From Verrucomicrobiota bacterium (GTDB lineage Bacteria > Verrucomicrobiota > Verrucomicrobiia > CAIQCK01), in the NCBI GenBank assembly GCA_016235595.1, contig JACRJX010000007.1, positions 124,001-188,000 of the forward strand: DNA of 64,000 nucleotides, written 5' to 3'. Position 1 is the stretch's first letter. Each line of letters opens with the position of its first letter. A program made the translations under genes and the position numbers. Shown here one piece after another: positions 43,164 to 51,765 of this stretch. A model generated the notes under the pieces. The model had not been told where the DNA came from. It made no database searches and saw nothing but the letters and a program-made list of their open reading frames with translations.

Positions 43164-43889
43164 CTACTCCATGACCCTGCCGCCACGTTCTGCCCACGGA
43201 TTTGCCGACTTTGACGGCAGTGCGCTGGCGGCGCCGGCGAGGTAAACAAAGAACACCAGCAGGTAGAGTATCCAGCTCCAGTTGACCAGGAGGGGGTCCA
43301 AACGGTAATGGACGGCGAGCCACAACTGTCCCATCGCCAGCAATGTGCCGGGTGTGGTGGCGTGGGCGGCGATACTGAAGCCGCGCACAAAACCCACCTC
43401 GCGCGCTGGCGAGGCCAGCGACACCAACAACAGAGTGCCGATCAACGCGTGAACGAGGCGCGTCACGAAAAACCAAAAGAACGCCACGACGTAAACGGCC
43501 ATGCACATCAACAGCCACCAAGAGTCCATGAACGCGATCATCTCGAGCCGTTGCGCATCCACTGCCAGTTGCGGTGGCCACGGTATCTGGATGGTGTGAC
43601 CGAAGAGAACCAGATCAGCGCCACGCGGCCGGAGCGTCAGCATCGCATCGTAGCGGCGTTCGGGCGCGGGCGGTTCCTTGTCCACCGCCACGCGCACCAG
43701 CAACATGCCGTGCTTGCCGTCGTCGTAGGTGATCGTGGGTGAATCGGGTGTGACGGCCAGGCGTCCGTCGCTGAGCACGAACCCGGTGGTCTGTTTCGAT
43801 GCTGCGCGCAACATGGGCACGATCTGCACGCCAAAAAAAAGCGTCGCCGCCAGCGCGCCGACGAGCGCCAGCAGTTCGAGATAGCTCAT
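43164..43889 (-). CDS. Multi-pass membrane protein of unknown function
   Basis: 241 residues from the ATG at 43889. Hydrophobic segments appear at the N-terminus (LLALVGALAATLFFGVQIV), near residue 130 (WWLLMCMAVYVVAFFWFFV), near 155 (HALIGTLLLVSLA) and near the C-terminus (WSWILYLLVFFVYLAGAA). An extracytoplasmic-type beta-rich segment lies between the first two (VTPDSPTITYDDGKHGMLLV). I recognise no family. An open frame to 45512 is antisense to phoB and plsC and was trimmed. Confidence 0.6.
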   Translation of the reverse strand: MSYLELLALVGALAATLFFGVQIVPMLRAASKQTTGFVLSDGRLAVTPDSPTITYDDGKHGMLLVRVAVDKEPPAPERRYDAMLTLRPRGADLVLFGHTIQIPWPPQLAVDAQRLEMIAFMDSWWLLMCMAVYVVAFFWFFVTRLVHALIGTLLLVSLASPAREVGFVRGFSIAAHATTPGTLLAMGQLWLAVHYRLDPLLVNWSWILYLLVFFVYLAGAASALPSKSANPWAERGGRVME

Positions 43890-43997
43890 TGAACGCCCGA
43901 GACGATTGTTCGCCACGCGGGCATAAAAGCCAAAACTTACGCAACTCCAAAACAACGACGCTGTTCGGGAAGGTTCAGAGGACATGTCCAGCAATCC

Positions 43998-44696
43998 ATG
44001 GCCGGGCTTGCAAGGCCCGACACGTTGCGGATAATAGCGGCCGTGCATCAACCGCGTCAATGGCTGCTTGTCAGCATCAATCTGACCGCGCGACTCGTCG
44101 CGTGGCTTACCTTCGGTTTGTGTTTCCGCATCCAGCGCCGTGGCATGAGCCATCTGCCGCGCGCCGGTGGTGTGCTGGTGATCAGCAACCACATCTCGTG
44201 GTTCGACCCGCCGCTGCTGAATATCGCGCTCCGTCGCATCCCTCATTGGCTGGCGATGGTCGAGCTGTTTCAGAGCAAATTCACGCATTGGTTCTTCACG
44301 CGGGCAGGCGTCATTCCGATTGATCGCAGCCAGCCTGGCAGCGGGCCGCTCAAAGAGGCCATCCGTCGTCTGCGCGCCGGCCACGTGGTCGTACTCTTTC
44401 CCGAAGGCGGCATCCAGGACGGCCCGCGTTCCGTGCTCGGCGGCGAACCTGTCATCAAGGAAGGTGCCGCGCTCATCGCATTGAAGGCGGGTGTGCCAAT
44501 TGTGCCGGCGATCATCGAGGGCGCGCGCCAGAGTTACGTCAGGCGGAACTGGTTTTTCCGCCGCTGCACTGTCCGCCTCACGCTGGGCGAGCCGTTTCCC
44601 ATCAAAGGCGTTGCGGATCGCGCAGCCGTACATGCGCTGATGCGGGAGAAGCTGCTCGCGCTGGCCGCGGAGGTGAAATCCCGGCCGTCCCGGTGA
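43998..44696 (+). CDS. plsC: 1-acyl-sn-glycerol-3-phosphate acyltransferase-like (PlsC)
   Basis: 232 residues from ATG 43998; a GTG at 44043 is a good alternative, giving 217 residues. The catalytic NHxxxxD motif is His65-Asp70 in SNHISWFDPP. The FPEGG motif that binds the phosphate follows. The enzyme acylates lysophosphatidic acid to phosphatidic acid in phospholipid synthesis. It is divergent from the membrane protein at 43164 and 75 bp upstream of phoB. No signal of co-regulation with phoB is visible, because a Pho box lies between them. Confidence 0.85.
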   Translation: MAGLARPDTLRIIAAVHQPRQWLLVSINLTARLVAWLTFGLCFRIQRRGMSHLPRAGGVLVISNHISWFDPPLLNIALRRIPHWLAMVELFQSKFTHWFFTRAGVIPIDRSQPGSGPLKEAIRRLRAGHVVVLFPEGGIQDGPRSVLGGEPVIKEGAALIALKAGVPIVPAIIEGARQSYVRRNWFFRRCTVRLTLGEPFPIKGVADRAAVHALMREKLLALAAEVKSRPSR

Positions 44697-44708
44697 CGGC
44701 ATCCGCAC

Positions 44709-44728
44709 TTGTAACCTTTTTGTAACAG
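44709..44728 (+). promoter_or_regulatory. Putative Pho box upstream of phoB
   Basis: GTAAC at 44711-44715 and GTAAC at 44722-44726 form a direct repeat with an 11-bp period (TTGTAACCTTTTTGTAAC). The 11-bp repeat spacing is that of PhoB binding. It lies 46 bp before the phoB ATG. Confidence 0.7.
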
Positions 44729-44771
44729 GAGTGTCGCAAAATCGTCGAAGTTCCGTTACAAGCTGCCTTGC

Positions 44772-45458
44772 ATGCCTGAAAGCATTCTCATTGTTGACGA
44801 CGAGCAGGACGTGCTGGACCTGCTGGCGTATCACCTGCAACGCGCGGGATTCAAAGTTCTCACGGCACGCGACGGCTCGGTGGCGCTTCAAAAGGCGCGT
44901 GATCACATGCCGGTGCTGGTTGTGCTGGACCTGATGCTGCCCGAGGTCGAAGGCACCGAGGTCTGCAAACGCCTCAGAGCCGACCCGAAGACCGCGCACA
45001 TCCCCATTCTCATGCTGACGGCCAAGGCGGAGGAAGTGGATCGCGTGCTGGGATTGGAACTGGGCGCGGACGACTATGTCACGAAGCCGTTCAGCCCGCG
45101 CGAAGTCGTGTTGCGGGTGAAGTCCATTTTGCGGCGCGCACAAGGCGAAGCGGAACCCGCCGAGGTGCTGAAGTTTGGCGACATCGTTGTGGATAGCGCC
45201 AAGCACGAAGTGACGGTAAAGAACAAGCCGGTGGAACTGACCGCCACGGAGTTCAAGTTGCTCGCCACATTGATGGAACGGCGCGGCCGGGTACAGTCTC
45301 GCGACCGATTGCTGAACGACGTGTGGGGTTACGAAGGCGACGTGGACACACGCACGGTGGATACGCATGTGCGGCGGTTGCGCGAGAAGCTCGACAAAGC
45401 CGCCGACTGCATCGAGACGATTCGCGGCGTGGGCTACCGTTTTACGGAGATGACTTGA
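44772..45458 (+). CDS. phoB: Phosphate regulon response regulator PhoB
   Basis: 228 residues. The receiver domain has the acidic pair (VDDEQD), phosphorylatable Asp53 in VLDLMLPE, and the conserved Lys in DYVTKPFSP. The C-terminal winged helix carries GRVQSRDRLLNDVWGYEG and TRTVDTHVRRLREKLD, as in OmpR/PhoB family DNA-binding domains. A Pho box upstream suggests autoregulation. It is followed by phoR, whose TTG start overlaps its stop, and the whole Pst locus downstream supports the identification over other OmpR-type regulators. Confidence 0.92.
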   Translation: MPESILIVDDEQDVLDLLAYHLQRAGFKVLTARDGSVALQKARDHMPVLVVLDLMLPEVEGTEVCKRLRADPKTAHIPILMLTAKAEEVDRVLGLELGADDYVTKPFSPREVVLRVKSILRRAQGEAEPAEVLKFGDIVVDSAKHEVTVKNKPVELTATEFKLLATLMERRGRVQSRDRLLNDVWGYEGDVDTRTVDTHVRRLREKLDKAADCIETIRGVGYRFTEMT

Positions 45459-47266
45459 AGCTCTCGCTCCAATGGAGATGGTTTGGCGCGTTGACGGCGC
45501 TGTGGCTGGCATTGTTGGCGGTTATCTACACAAGTCTCAACCTCACGCTCCCGTCGTATTTGGCTGACAGCATTCGCGCCGATCTGGATCGGGATGCGCG
45601 GTTTGCACGGCAATGTTTCGCAGAGCAGTTCACGGGTGGCCGGCCGGCCACCGACGCCATCAATACGATTGCCCACAGGCTGGGCAAGGAAACCGGCCTG
45701 CGTGTATCCGTTGTTGACGCGGACGGCACCGTGCTGGGCGAGTCGGAAAAACCCGCCGGCGAAATCCGGCAGATCGAAAACCACTTTGAACGGCCCGAAG
45801 TGCAGGAGGCGATTCGCAACGGCACGGGCAGCGACAGGCGGCACAGCAAGACCATCGGCGTGGATTTGCTTTACGTGGCGGTGGCGGTCAGGCCGCCGAA
45901 TGCAGATGCCAACAGCAAGCCCATCGGCTTCGTCCGCGTGGCATTGCCGTTGTATCAAATCGCGCAGACGACTGCGCATGTGCACAGCGTCGTGACAGCG
46001 GCGACACTGACCGTCGGCCTGGCGGCGATCCCCTTCCTGTTCTGGATGGCGCGACGGGTTACTGTGCCGATCCAACAAATGCGCGCGATGGCTGGCAGCG
46101 TGGCACACGCGGACTTTTCCAAGCGAGTCACAGCCAGACCGGGCGGCGAACTGGGCGAACTGGCGGCGAGCTTGAACGACATGGCGGTGCAACTCCAGAC
46201 GCGGTTGCGCGAGCTGAACGACGAGAAGGCCGGGCTGAGCGCCATTCTCACCAGCATGACTGAGGGAGTGCTGGTCATGGACGCTGCTGGGAAAATCCGC
46301 CTTGCCAACGAATCGTTGCGGCAGCAGTTGGACATGGGTGAGGAAGCCATCGGCAAGACGGCGCTGGAGGTGTTTCGCAACGTGTCGTTACAGGAGATCG
46401 TTGCCGAGGCAGCCCGGACCGGCCGTGTCGTTGGGCGCGAACTGACGTTCCTGAGTCCCTTGGAGCGGATGTTCGAGGTCAACGCCGCGCGTCTGCAATC
46501 TCGCGACGGCGTTTCGGCGGGCGTGGTGGTGCTCTTTCACGACATCACGCGGTTGAAGAGTCTGGAAAACGTTCGCAAGGAATTTGTTGCCAATGTCAGC
46601 CATGAGTTGCGCACGCCGCTCTCGATCATCAAAGGCTACGTCGAAACACTACTCGACCCCCAGCCGCCGGATGCGGACACAAGCCGGCAGTTCCTGCGGA
46701 CGATTCAGCGGCATTCGGGGCGGCTGGAAGCGCTCATTGGCGATCTGCTCACCGTCTCGGCGCTCGAATCGCAGCAGGCACGGCTGCAACTGGAACCGGT
46801 TTCGCTGCAAACGGCAGCAGCGGCGGCCGCCGAGGACCTGGCGCGCCAGGCGCGAGAGAAGAACATGACGATCAACGTCGAGATTCCAGCGGAGTTCCCG
46901 CGTCCACGCGCGGACGCGCAGCGGCTGCATCAGGTGTTCTTCAACCTCCTCGATAACGCCGTCAAATACGTCCAGGTCGGCGGGCGGATTTCCATCACGG
47001 CAAAACTCAAGGATGGCGAAATCGAAGTGCAAGTGGCCGACAACGGTCCGGGCATCGCCGGCGAGCACTTGCCGCGAGTCTTCGAGCGGTTCTACCGGGT
47101 GGACAAGGCGCGCAGCCGCGAACTCGGCGGCACCGGCCTCGGTTTGTCCATCGTCAAACACATCGTTCAGGCGCATGGCGGCCGCGTTTGGGCCGAGAGC
47201 GAAGTGGGCAAAGGCAGTGCGTTTTTCTTCACGTTGCCCTGGACCCAGAGCGCGAAGACACCGTGA
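45455..47266 (+). CDS. phoR: Phosphate regulon sensor histidine kinase PhoR
   Basis: 603 residues from a TTG that overlaps the phoB stop (TTGA). Transmembrane segments lie near residues 10-28 and 179-199 with a periplasmic sensor domain between them, which is larger than in E. coli PhoR. A HAMP linker and a PAS domain (MTEGVLVMDAAGKIRLAN) follow. The HisKA phosphoacceptor is His383 in NVSHELRTPLS, and the ATPase domain has NLLDNAVKYV, DNGPGIAGEHLPRVFERFYR and GGTGLGLSIVKHI. It senses phosphate status through the Pst/PhoU complex and phosphorylates PhoB. The overlap with phoB shows translational coupling. Confidence 0.92.
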   Translation: MKLSLQWRWFGALTALWLALLAVIYTSLNLTLPSYLADSIRADLDRDARFARQCFAEQFTGGRPATDAINTIAHRLGKETGLRVSVVDADGTVLGESEKPAGEIRQIENHFERPEVQEAIRNGTGSDRRHSKTIGVDLLYVAVAVRPPNADANSKPIGFVRVALPLYQIAQTTAHVHSVVTAATLTVGLAAIPFLFWMARRVTVPIQQMRAMAGSVAHADFSKRVTARPGGELGELAASLNDMAVQLQTRLRELNDEKAGLSAILTSMTEGVLVMDAAGKIRLANESLRQQLDMGEEAIGKTALEVFRNVSLQEIVAEAARTGRVVGRELTFLSPLERMFEVNAARLQSRDGVSAGVVVLFHDITRLKSLENVRKEFVANVSHELRTPLSIIKGYVETLLDPQPPDADTSRQFLRTIQRHSGRLEALIGDLLTVSALESQQARLQLEPVSLQTAAAAAAEDLARQAREKNMTINVEIPAEFPRPRADAQRLHQVFFNLLDNAVKYVQVGGRISITAKLKDGEIEVQVADNGPGIAGEHLPRVFERFYRVDKARSRELGGTGLGLSIVKHIVQAHGGRVWAESEVGKGSAFFFTLPWTQSAKTP

Positions 47267-47350
47267 CGGCGGTGAGCCATGCGGAGTCGCTGGCATGCAA
47301 TTTGAGGTGGTTGTAATTATCGGGTGATGGAAATAATGAGGGACAGATAA

Positions 47351-48583
47351 ATGAAAACGAGACTCATCACATTCATTGCAGCCACAGTTTTAGCTGCGTT
47401 GGTGCCGGCTGGATTCGGAGCGGAATTGGGTGGTCCTGCTCCGGCGTTGCAGGTGGCTGAATGGGTCAAAGGCCGGCCGGTGGACTTGTCGGCCGGCAAG
47501 GGGAAGAACATTTTCGTCGTCGAGTTCTGGGCCACATGGTGCCCGCCATGCCGCCAGAGCATTCCACACCTGACGGAACTGCAAAAAAAGTTCAAGGACA
47601 GGGACGTGGTGTTCGTTGCCGTATCCAACGAAGAGGCACCGGTGGTCAAGGCGTTCGTTGACAAGATGGGCGACAAGATGGATTACGCGGTCGCGGTGGA
47701 TAAGGATCGCAAGACGGTTGCAGCCTACCTGGAAGCGTTCGGCATCAGCGGCATTCCGTGCGCGTTCATCGTGAACAAGGACGGCCTCATCGTTTGGCAG
47801 GGACATCCGATGGCAGACCTTGAGGTGGCGCTCACGCAGATTCTCGCCGGCAAATACGACATCACTTCGGCTGGAAAACGGTTCCGTGCCCGCCGACTGA
47901 TGGAGGAGTTTCATGTTCTGGCTGGCAAGAACGAGAACCGGACGCGGCAGGATGAATTGGTCAAGGAACTCCAGACTCTCGAAAAAGAACTCGGTGTCCT
48001 CGTGCCCGGCAGGAAATTCGACGCAGACGAGGTCCGAAAATCAGCGAGGTTCAACGTGCTGCTGCGCGACTACCAAAAGGCCATTTCCCAGAACAAGGAT
48101 GCCGCGGAGCTTGAGAAGCTGGAGAAGCCGCTGTTGGAAGTGGCGCCAAAGGGTTTCGATCCCGCTGAGTTCAAAGGGGGCGTGCGACTACAGGGGATAT
48201 GGCAGACGTACATGTTGGCCGTTGTGGAGGGTCGCGACGAAGCCAGGATCGCGGAGGCGACGAAGCAACTCGAAGCCGTCAACGTCAAGAGCCCGGTCGT
48301 TTTGAACGAACTCGCCTGGTCGTTGCTCACCGATGAACGAATCAAGAAGCGCGACCTGAAACTGGCGTTGAAGTTCGCCCAGGCTGCCTGCGACGCTTGT
48401 GAAGGCAAGGAGCCGGCAGTGCTCGACACGCTGGCCCGTGCTTTTTTCGCCAACGGCAACCTTCAGGAAGCCATCGTCCAGCAGAAGAAAGCGGTGGAGC
48501 TTTCCACCGACAAGGAAATCCGCGACGGGTTGGAGCGGACGCTCAAGGAATACGAAGCGAAATCGAAAGCTGCCGGGAAATAG
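47351..48583 (+). CDS. TlpA-like thioredoxin-domain protein with helical C-terminal extension
   Basis: 410 residues with a signal peptide ending near GFGAE. The thioredoxin motif WCPPC has Cys64 and Cys67, and the cis-proline loop is GISGIPCAFIV, so it is a periplasmic TlpA/ResA-type thiol-disulfide protein. The C-terminal 230 residues are helical with a TPR-like part (LNELAWSLLTDERIKKRDLK, VLDTLARAFFANGNLQEAIV). It sits between phoR and the receiver-only regulator in the phosphate locus. Its role there is unclear; maintenance of a secreted phosphatase or the porin is conceivable. Confidence 0.85.
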   Translation: MKTRLITFIAATVLAALVPAGFGAELGGPAPALQVAEWVKGRPVDLSAGKGKNIFVVEFWATWCPPCRQSIPHLTELQKKFKDRDVVFVAVSNEEAPVVKAFVDKMGDKMDYAVAVDKDRKTVAAYLEAFGISGIPCAFIVNKDGLIVWQGHPMADLEVALTQILAGKYDITSAGKRFRARRLMEEFHVLAGKNENRTRQDELVKELQTLEKELGVLVPGRKFDADEVRKSARFNVLLRDYQKAISQNKDAAELEKLEKPLLEVAPKGFDPAEFKGGVRLQGIWQTYMLAVVEGRDEARIAEATKQLEAVNVKSPVVLNELAWSLLTDERIKKRDLKLALKFAQAACDACEGKEPAVLDTLARAFFANGNLQEAIVQQKKAVELSTDKEIRDGLERTLKEYEAKSKAAGK

Positions 48584-48633
48584 ACCGGCTTGAGCCGTCT
48601 TCCAGAAACCGCAGTCTGATGGGGGGAGCAGAG

Positions 48634-48649
48634 TTCACGCGTTTGTAAC
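48634..48649 (+). promoter_or_regulatory. Putative Pho box upstream of receiver-only regulator
   Basis: TTCAC at 48634-48638 and GTAAC at 48645-48649 have the same 11-bp period as the other Pho boxes, though the first half is less conserved. Confidence 0.5.
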
Positions 48650-48693
48650 GCCGCCGCCGTGCAGCCGTGACGGTCTCCGCGCATGTTCGGCGC

Positions 48694-49104
48694 ATGGCAC
48701 TCGAATCCGAAAAACTCATCCTTATCATCGAAGACGAAGCCGACCTGTCGAAGCTGCTGGAGTTTCACCTGCAACACCACGGCTATGAAACGCTGGTTGC
48801 GCGTGACGGCATGGCTGGCTTGAACGAGGCGGTTCAGCGCACGCCGGACCTCATCATCCTGGACCTGATGCTCCCGAAGATTCACGGGCTGGAGGTGTGC
48901 CGGTTGCTGAGAAACTCGCCCGCCATACGCCAGGTTCCGATCCTCATTCTGTCAGCCTTGCACACGACAGCGACGAAGATCCGGGGTCTGGACATGGGCG
49001 CGGACGATTACATGACCAAGCCGTTCGAGTTCGCGGAATTGTTGTCGCGCGTGAATGCGTTGTTGCGGCGGCGTGGCAGCGAGTCGAGCGTCCAGTGGAA
49101 CTGA
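48694..49104 (+). CDS. Receiver-only response regulator in the phosphate locus
   Basis: About 136 residues from the ATG at 48694; an in-frame GTG-region start at 48667 would add nine residues. It is a CheY-like receiver with the acidic pair (IEDEAD), phosphoacceptor Asp57 in IILDLMLPK, and the Lys in DYMTKPFEF. There is no output domain; the protein ends soon after the last helix. It resembles the receiver of PhoB more than CheY (LSKLLEFHLQHHGYE, KIRGLDMGADDYM). Lying between phoR and the porin and having its own Pho-box-like site, it may compete with PhoB for PhoR or act as a phosphate sink. Confidence 0.82.
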   Translation: MALESEKLILIIEDEADLSKLLEFHLQHHGYETLVARDGMAGLNEAVQRTPDLIILDLMLPKIHGLEVCRLLRNSPAIRQVPILILSALHTTATKIRGLDMGADDYMTKPFEFAELLSRVNALLRRRGSESSVQWN

Positions 49105-49108
49105 CGAA

Positions 49109-49124
49109 GTCACGCAAGTGTAAC
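49109..49124 (+). promoter_or_regulatory. Putative Pho box upstream of porin gene
   Basis: GTCAC at 49109-49113 and GTAAC at 49120-49124 form the 11-bp direct repeat seen at the other phosphate promoters. It lies 145 bp before the porin ATG. Confidence 0.55.
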
Positions 49125-49268
49125 GCATCCGCCCTTTGAACGTCACTGCCCTCTCATAGCCTGCGACCGTCGAATCAACGGATTTGAAGCGCATCCAAAC
49201 GCGAGATGCGTTTGGGCGGAAACGAAGAACAAGGATTGCGAAAAGAGAAAGTGAGGCAAGAAGACGCT

Positions 49269-50618
49269 ATGGGATACAGACAACTGAGAACACACGCAGT
49301 CACGGTGGCGGTCGCCGCGCTGATGGGCGCGAGCGCGTCCGTGGCTCAGGGCAACGACGCGATTCTGGACCTGCTGGTCAAGAAAGGCGTCATCAATCAG
49401 CGCGAGGCAAACAACATTCGCGAGCAGGCGGATGCCGACATGGCCAAGCAAATGGAGGTCACCAGCAAAACCAAGGTGGCCCCGTTCCTCCAGTCCTTGG
49501 AGTGGGCGGGCGACATGCGGCTGCGTGGCGAGTATTTCAGTTTCGGCGACGGTGTCACCAACGGCACCGCCAACAATGACCGGCTGCGTTTCCGCTACCG
49601 GTTGCGTTTCGGTTTCATCGCCAAGCTTCAGGACTGGGCGACGGTGGGTGTGCGGCTCGCCACCGGCGGCACCGACGGGGTGAGTTCCAACCAAACGATG
49701 GGTTCTTATGGTTCCCGCAAGACGATCGGGCTTGATCAGGCGTACATAGCCGTCACGCCGCCGTTCGCGGATTGGATGACGCTGACGGGCGGCAAGTTCG
49801 ACAGCAAGGTCATGTGGCAACCCGCGTTCGGATCGCCCATGGTGTATGACAACGACCTCTGTCTGGAGGGTGCTCACGAGCGAGTGGCTTACAGCTTCGG
49901 CGAGCAGAAGCAATACACGGTGTTTGGCAGCTTCGGCCAGTTCGTCATGAATGAAAATGCCGCTGCCAACGACGTTTACCTCCTTGAGTTTCAACTTGGC
50001 GCGGAAGCCAAGACGGGGCCGGTGAAGACTACGGTCGCTGTCGGCACGTATTACACGCAGAACCTGGGTGGCGTGAACAGGACCGCGGCTGAGGGTCTTG
50101 GCGGCATGAGTAACAACGGCAACGCCGTATCTGCTGCGGGTCATTACGTGGACGATTTCCGCGTGTTCTACGGCCGCGGCGAAACGGCGTGGACAATCAA
50201 CGAGAAAACCATCCTTGGCACGCCCAATCTGATCACGTTCAGTGGCGAGTATCTGCAAAACGTGAACAACGGATGGGAGTCCACCGGCTACGGGACCCGC
50301 GGCTGGACAGGCCAGATTACGTATGGTGCGTCGAAGAAACAGGGCCAGTGGCAGATCGGCTACCAGTACAAGAGGCTTGAAGCGAACGCGACCTGGGACA
50401 TGTTCACAGATTCCGACTGGGGCTCCAGTGGCGGCACGGACCGCAAAGGGCACGTCTTTATGGCCACCTACAACATTCGCGACTGGTGGACGCTTGGCAT
50501 GAAGACATTCGTGACCGAGAAGATCAGCCGTTCCTCCGGCGGCACCGGCGGCGCTGCCGCCGGCAACAGTCCGGCGGACATTCTCCGCGTCCAGGTGGAC
50601 ACCGTCGTCAAATTCTGA
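49269..50618 (+). CDS. Outer-membrane porin, probably phosphate-inducible
   Basis: 449 residues with a signal peptide (VAVAALMGASASVAQG). After it, a short coiled-coil-like segment (LDLLVKKGVINQREANNIRE) precedes a beta-barrel region with alternating aromatic strands (RLRFRYRLRFGFIAK, GQWQIGYQYKRLEA). The C-terminus ends in Phe, as needed for outer-membrane insertion. The pattern fits the Porin_5 family of putative porins. Its place between a Pho box and pstS suggests a role in phosphate uptake, like OprP/OprO or PhoE, although it is not obviously homologous to them. Confidence 0.83.
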   Translation: MGYRQLRTHAVTVAVAALMGASASVAQGNDAILDLLVKKGVINQREANNIREQADADMAKQMEVTSKTKVAPFLQSLEWAGDMRLRGEYFSFGDGVTNGTANNDRLRFRYRLRFGFIAKLQDWATVGVRLATGGTDGVSSNQTMGSYGSRKTIGLDQAYIAVTPPFADWMTLTGGKFDSKVMWQPAFGSPMVYDNDLCLEGAHERVAYSFGEQKQYTVFGSFGQFVMNENAAANDVYLLEFQLGAEAKTGPVKTTVAVGTYYTQNLGGVNRTAAEGLGGMSNNGNAVSAAGHYVDDFRVFYGRGETAWTINEKTILGTPNLITFSGEYLQNVNNGWESTGYGTRGWTGQITYGASKKQGQWQIGYQYKRLEANATWDMFTDSDWGSSGGTDRKGHVFMATYNIRDWWTLGMKTFVTEKISRSSGGTGGAAAGNSPADILRVQVDTVVKF

Positions 50619-50651
50619 ACAAAGGGAACCCGCACTCGCTCCCCTGACCGG

Positions 50652-50683
50652 CTGTGGGGGTGCGTCCGAGCGCACTCCCACAG
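50652..50683 (+). terminator. Hairpin after porin gene
   Basis: CTGTGGGGGTGCG and CGCACTCCCACAG pair over 13 bp with one G-T pair and a 6-bp loop. No T-run follows. The arm shares TGTGGGAG with the palindromic element at 14141, so it could be a related repeat. Confidence 0.5.
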
Positions 50684-50718
50684 ATCGGCAGAGAGATTAA
50701 CTGAACCGAAACAAGTCC

Positions 50719-50734
50719 GTAACCTGATCGTAAC
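50719..50734 (+). promoter_or_regulatory. Putative Pho box upstream of pstS
   Basis: GTAAC at 50719-50723 and GTAAC at 50730-50734 form a direct repeat with an 11-bp period. It lies 35 bp before the pstS ATG, the usual location for a PhoB-activated promoter. Confidence 0.72.
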
Positions 50735-50768
50735 AAGCATCTGAGAAATTAGTAAGGAGACAAGAAGA

Positions 50769-51614
50769 ATGAACTCACGTTTTGCCAAGACATTCACCGT
50801 GGCTGCCACGCTTGCTGCCGCGGCATCCGCCTTCGCAGCCAACATTACCGTCAAAGGCTCCGACACCATGGTCATTCTGGGTCAGAAGTGGGCGGAGATT
50901 TATATGAAGGGTCACGCGGGCACCACCGTGCAGGTCACGGGTGGCGGTTCGGGCACAGGCATTGCCGCGTTGCTCAACGGCGGCACCGACATCTGCAACG
51001 CCTCGCGGACGATGAAGACCACCGAGGTTGCTGATTTTCTGAAGAAGTTCAGGGCACGCCCTCACGAATACAAGATGTGCTTTGATGGGTTGTCGGTTTA
51101 CGTCAACAGCGGCAACCCGATCACGCAGTTGAGCTTCAAGCAACTGGAGGACATCTTCACCGGCAGAATCACCAGTTGGAAGCAAGTCGGCGGCCATGAC
51201 GCGCCGATCTCGCTCTATGGCCGCGAAAACTCCTCCGGCACCTACGAGTTCTTCAAGGAGCACGTGCTGAACAAGAAGGACTTCGCGGCGTCCACCAAGA
51301 CCATGCCCGGCACCGCGGCGGTGATCCAAGGCGTTGCCAAGGACGCGAACGCCATTGGTTACGGTGGCATCGCTTACGGCGAAGGTGTCAAGTTCCTCAA
51401 AGTGAGCAAGACTGATGGCGGCGAGGCCATCGCGCCCTCTGAGGAAACCGTGTTGTCCGGAAAGTATCCGATCTCTCGCCACCTGTTCTGCTACGTCAAT
51501 CCGAGCAAGGACAGCGGCACGGTGGCGGATTACATCAACTGGTGCCTGAGTGACGAAGGTCAGGCCGTGGTCAAGGATGTCGGCTACTTCCCGCTGCCGA
51601 AAAACATGCGATGA
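50769..51614 (+). CDS. pstS: Phosphate ABC transporter substrate-binding protein PstS
   Basis: 281 residues with a signal peptide ending at SAFAAN. The phosphate-binding loops are visible: TVKGSDTMVILGQKW, TGGGSGTGIAALLNGGTDICNASR, YGRENSSGTYEFFKEHVL and PGTAAVIQGVAKDANAIGYG. The protein binds phosphate in the periplasm and delivers it to PstCA. The short length (about 255 residues mature) corresponds to the compact PstS type. A stem-loop between pstS and pstC may give higher pstS expression. Confidence 0.92.
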   Translation: MNSRFAKTFTVAATLAAAASAFAANITVKGSDTMVILGQKWAEIYMKGHAGTTVQVTGGGSGTGIAALLNGGTDICNASRTMKTTEVADFLKKFRARPHEYKMCFDGLSVYVNSGNPITQLSFKQLEDIFTGRITSWKQVGGHDAPISLYGRENSSGTYEFFKEHVLNKKDFAASTKTMPGTAAVIQGVAKDANAIGYGGIAYGEGVKFLKVSKTDGGEAIAPSEETVLSGKYPISRHLFCYVNPSKDSGTVADYINWCLSDEGQAVVKDVGYFPLPKNMR

Positions 51615-51682
51615 GCAAAAACCTGACGCGGCCATGTCTCGACGATTTCAATTGCGGAGGCTGGCTTGCGAGATTGCAGAGA

Positions 51683-51716
51683 GGCTTGGGCTCGCATGAT
51701 GGCGGACGCCCAAGCC
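51683..51716 (+). terminator. Intercistronic stem-loop between pstS and pstC
   Basis: GGCTTGGGC and GCCCAAGCC form a perfect 9-bp stem with a 16-bp loop, followed by CCTCGGGTCTTTT. It probably stops part of transcription or protects the pstS message. Confidence 0.6.
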
Positions 51717-51765
51717 CCTCGGGTCTTTTGGAGTGGCAGGCGGCGAAGGTCGCGCAGGAGAACTC

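Noticed and set aside
43890..45512. Extension of the membrane-protein frame across plsC and phoB
   Set aside because: It is antisense to two clear genes; the hydrophobic, protein-like part starts only at 43889.
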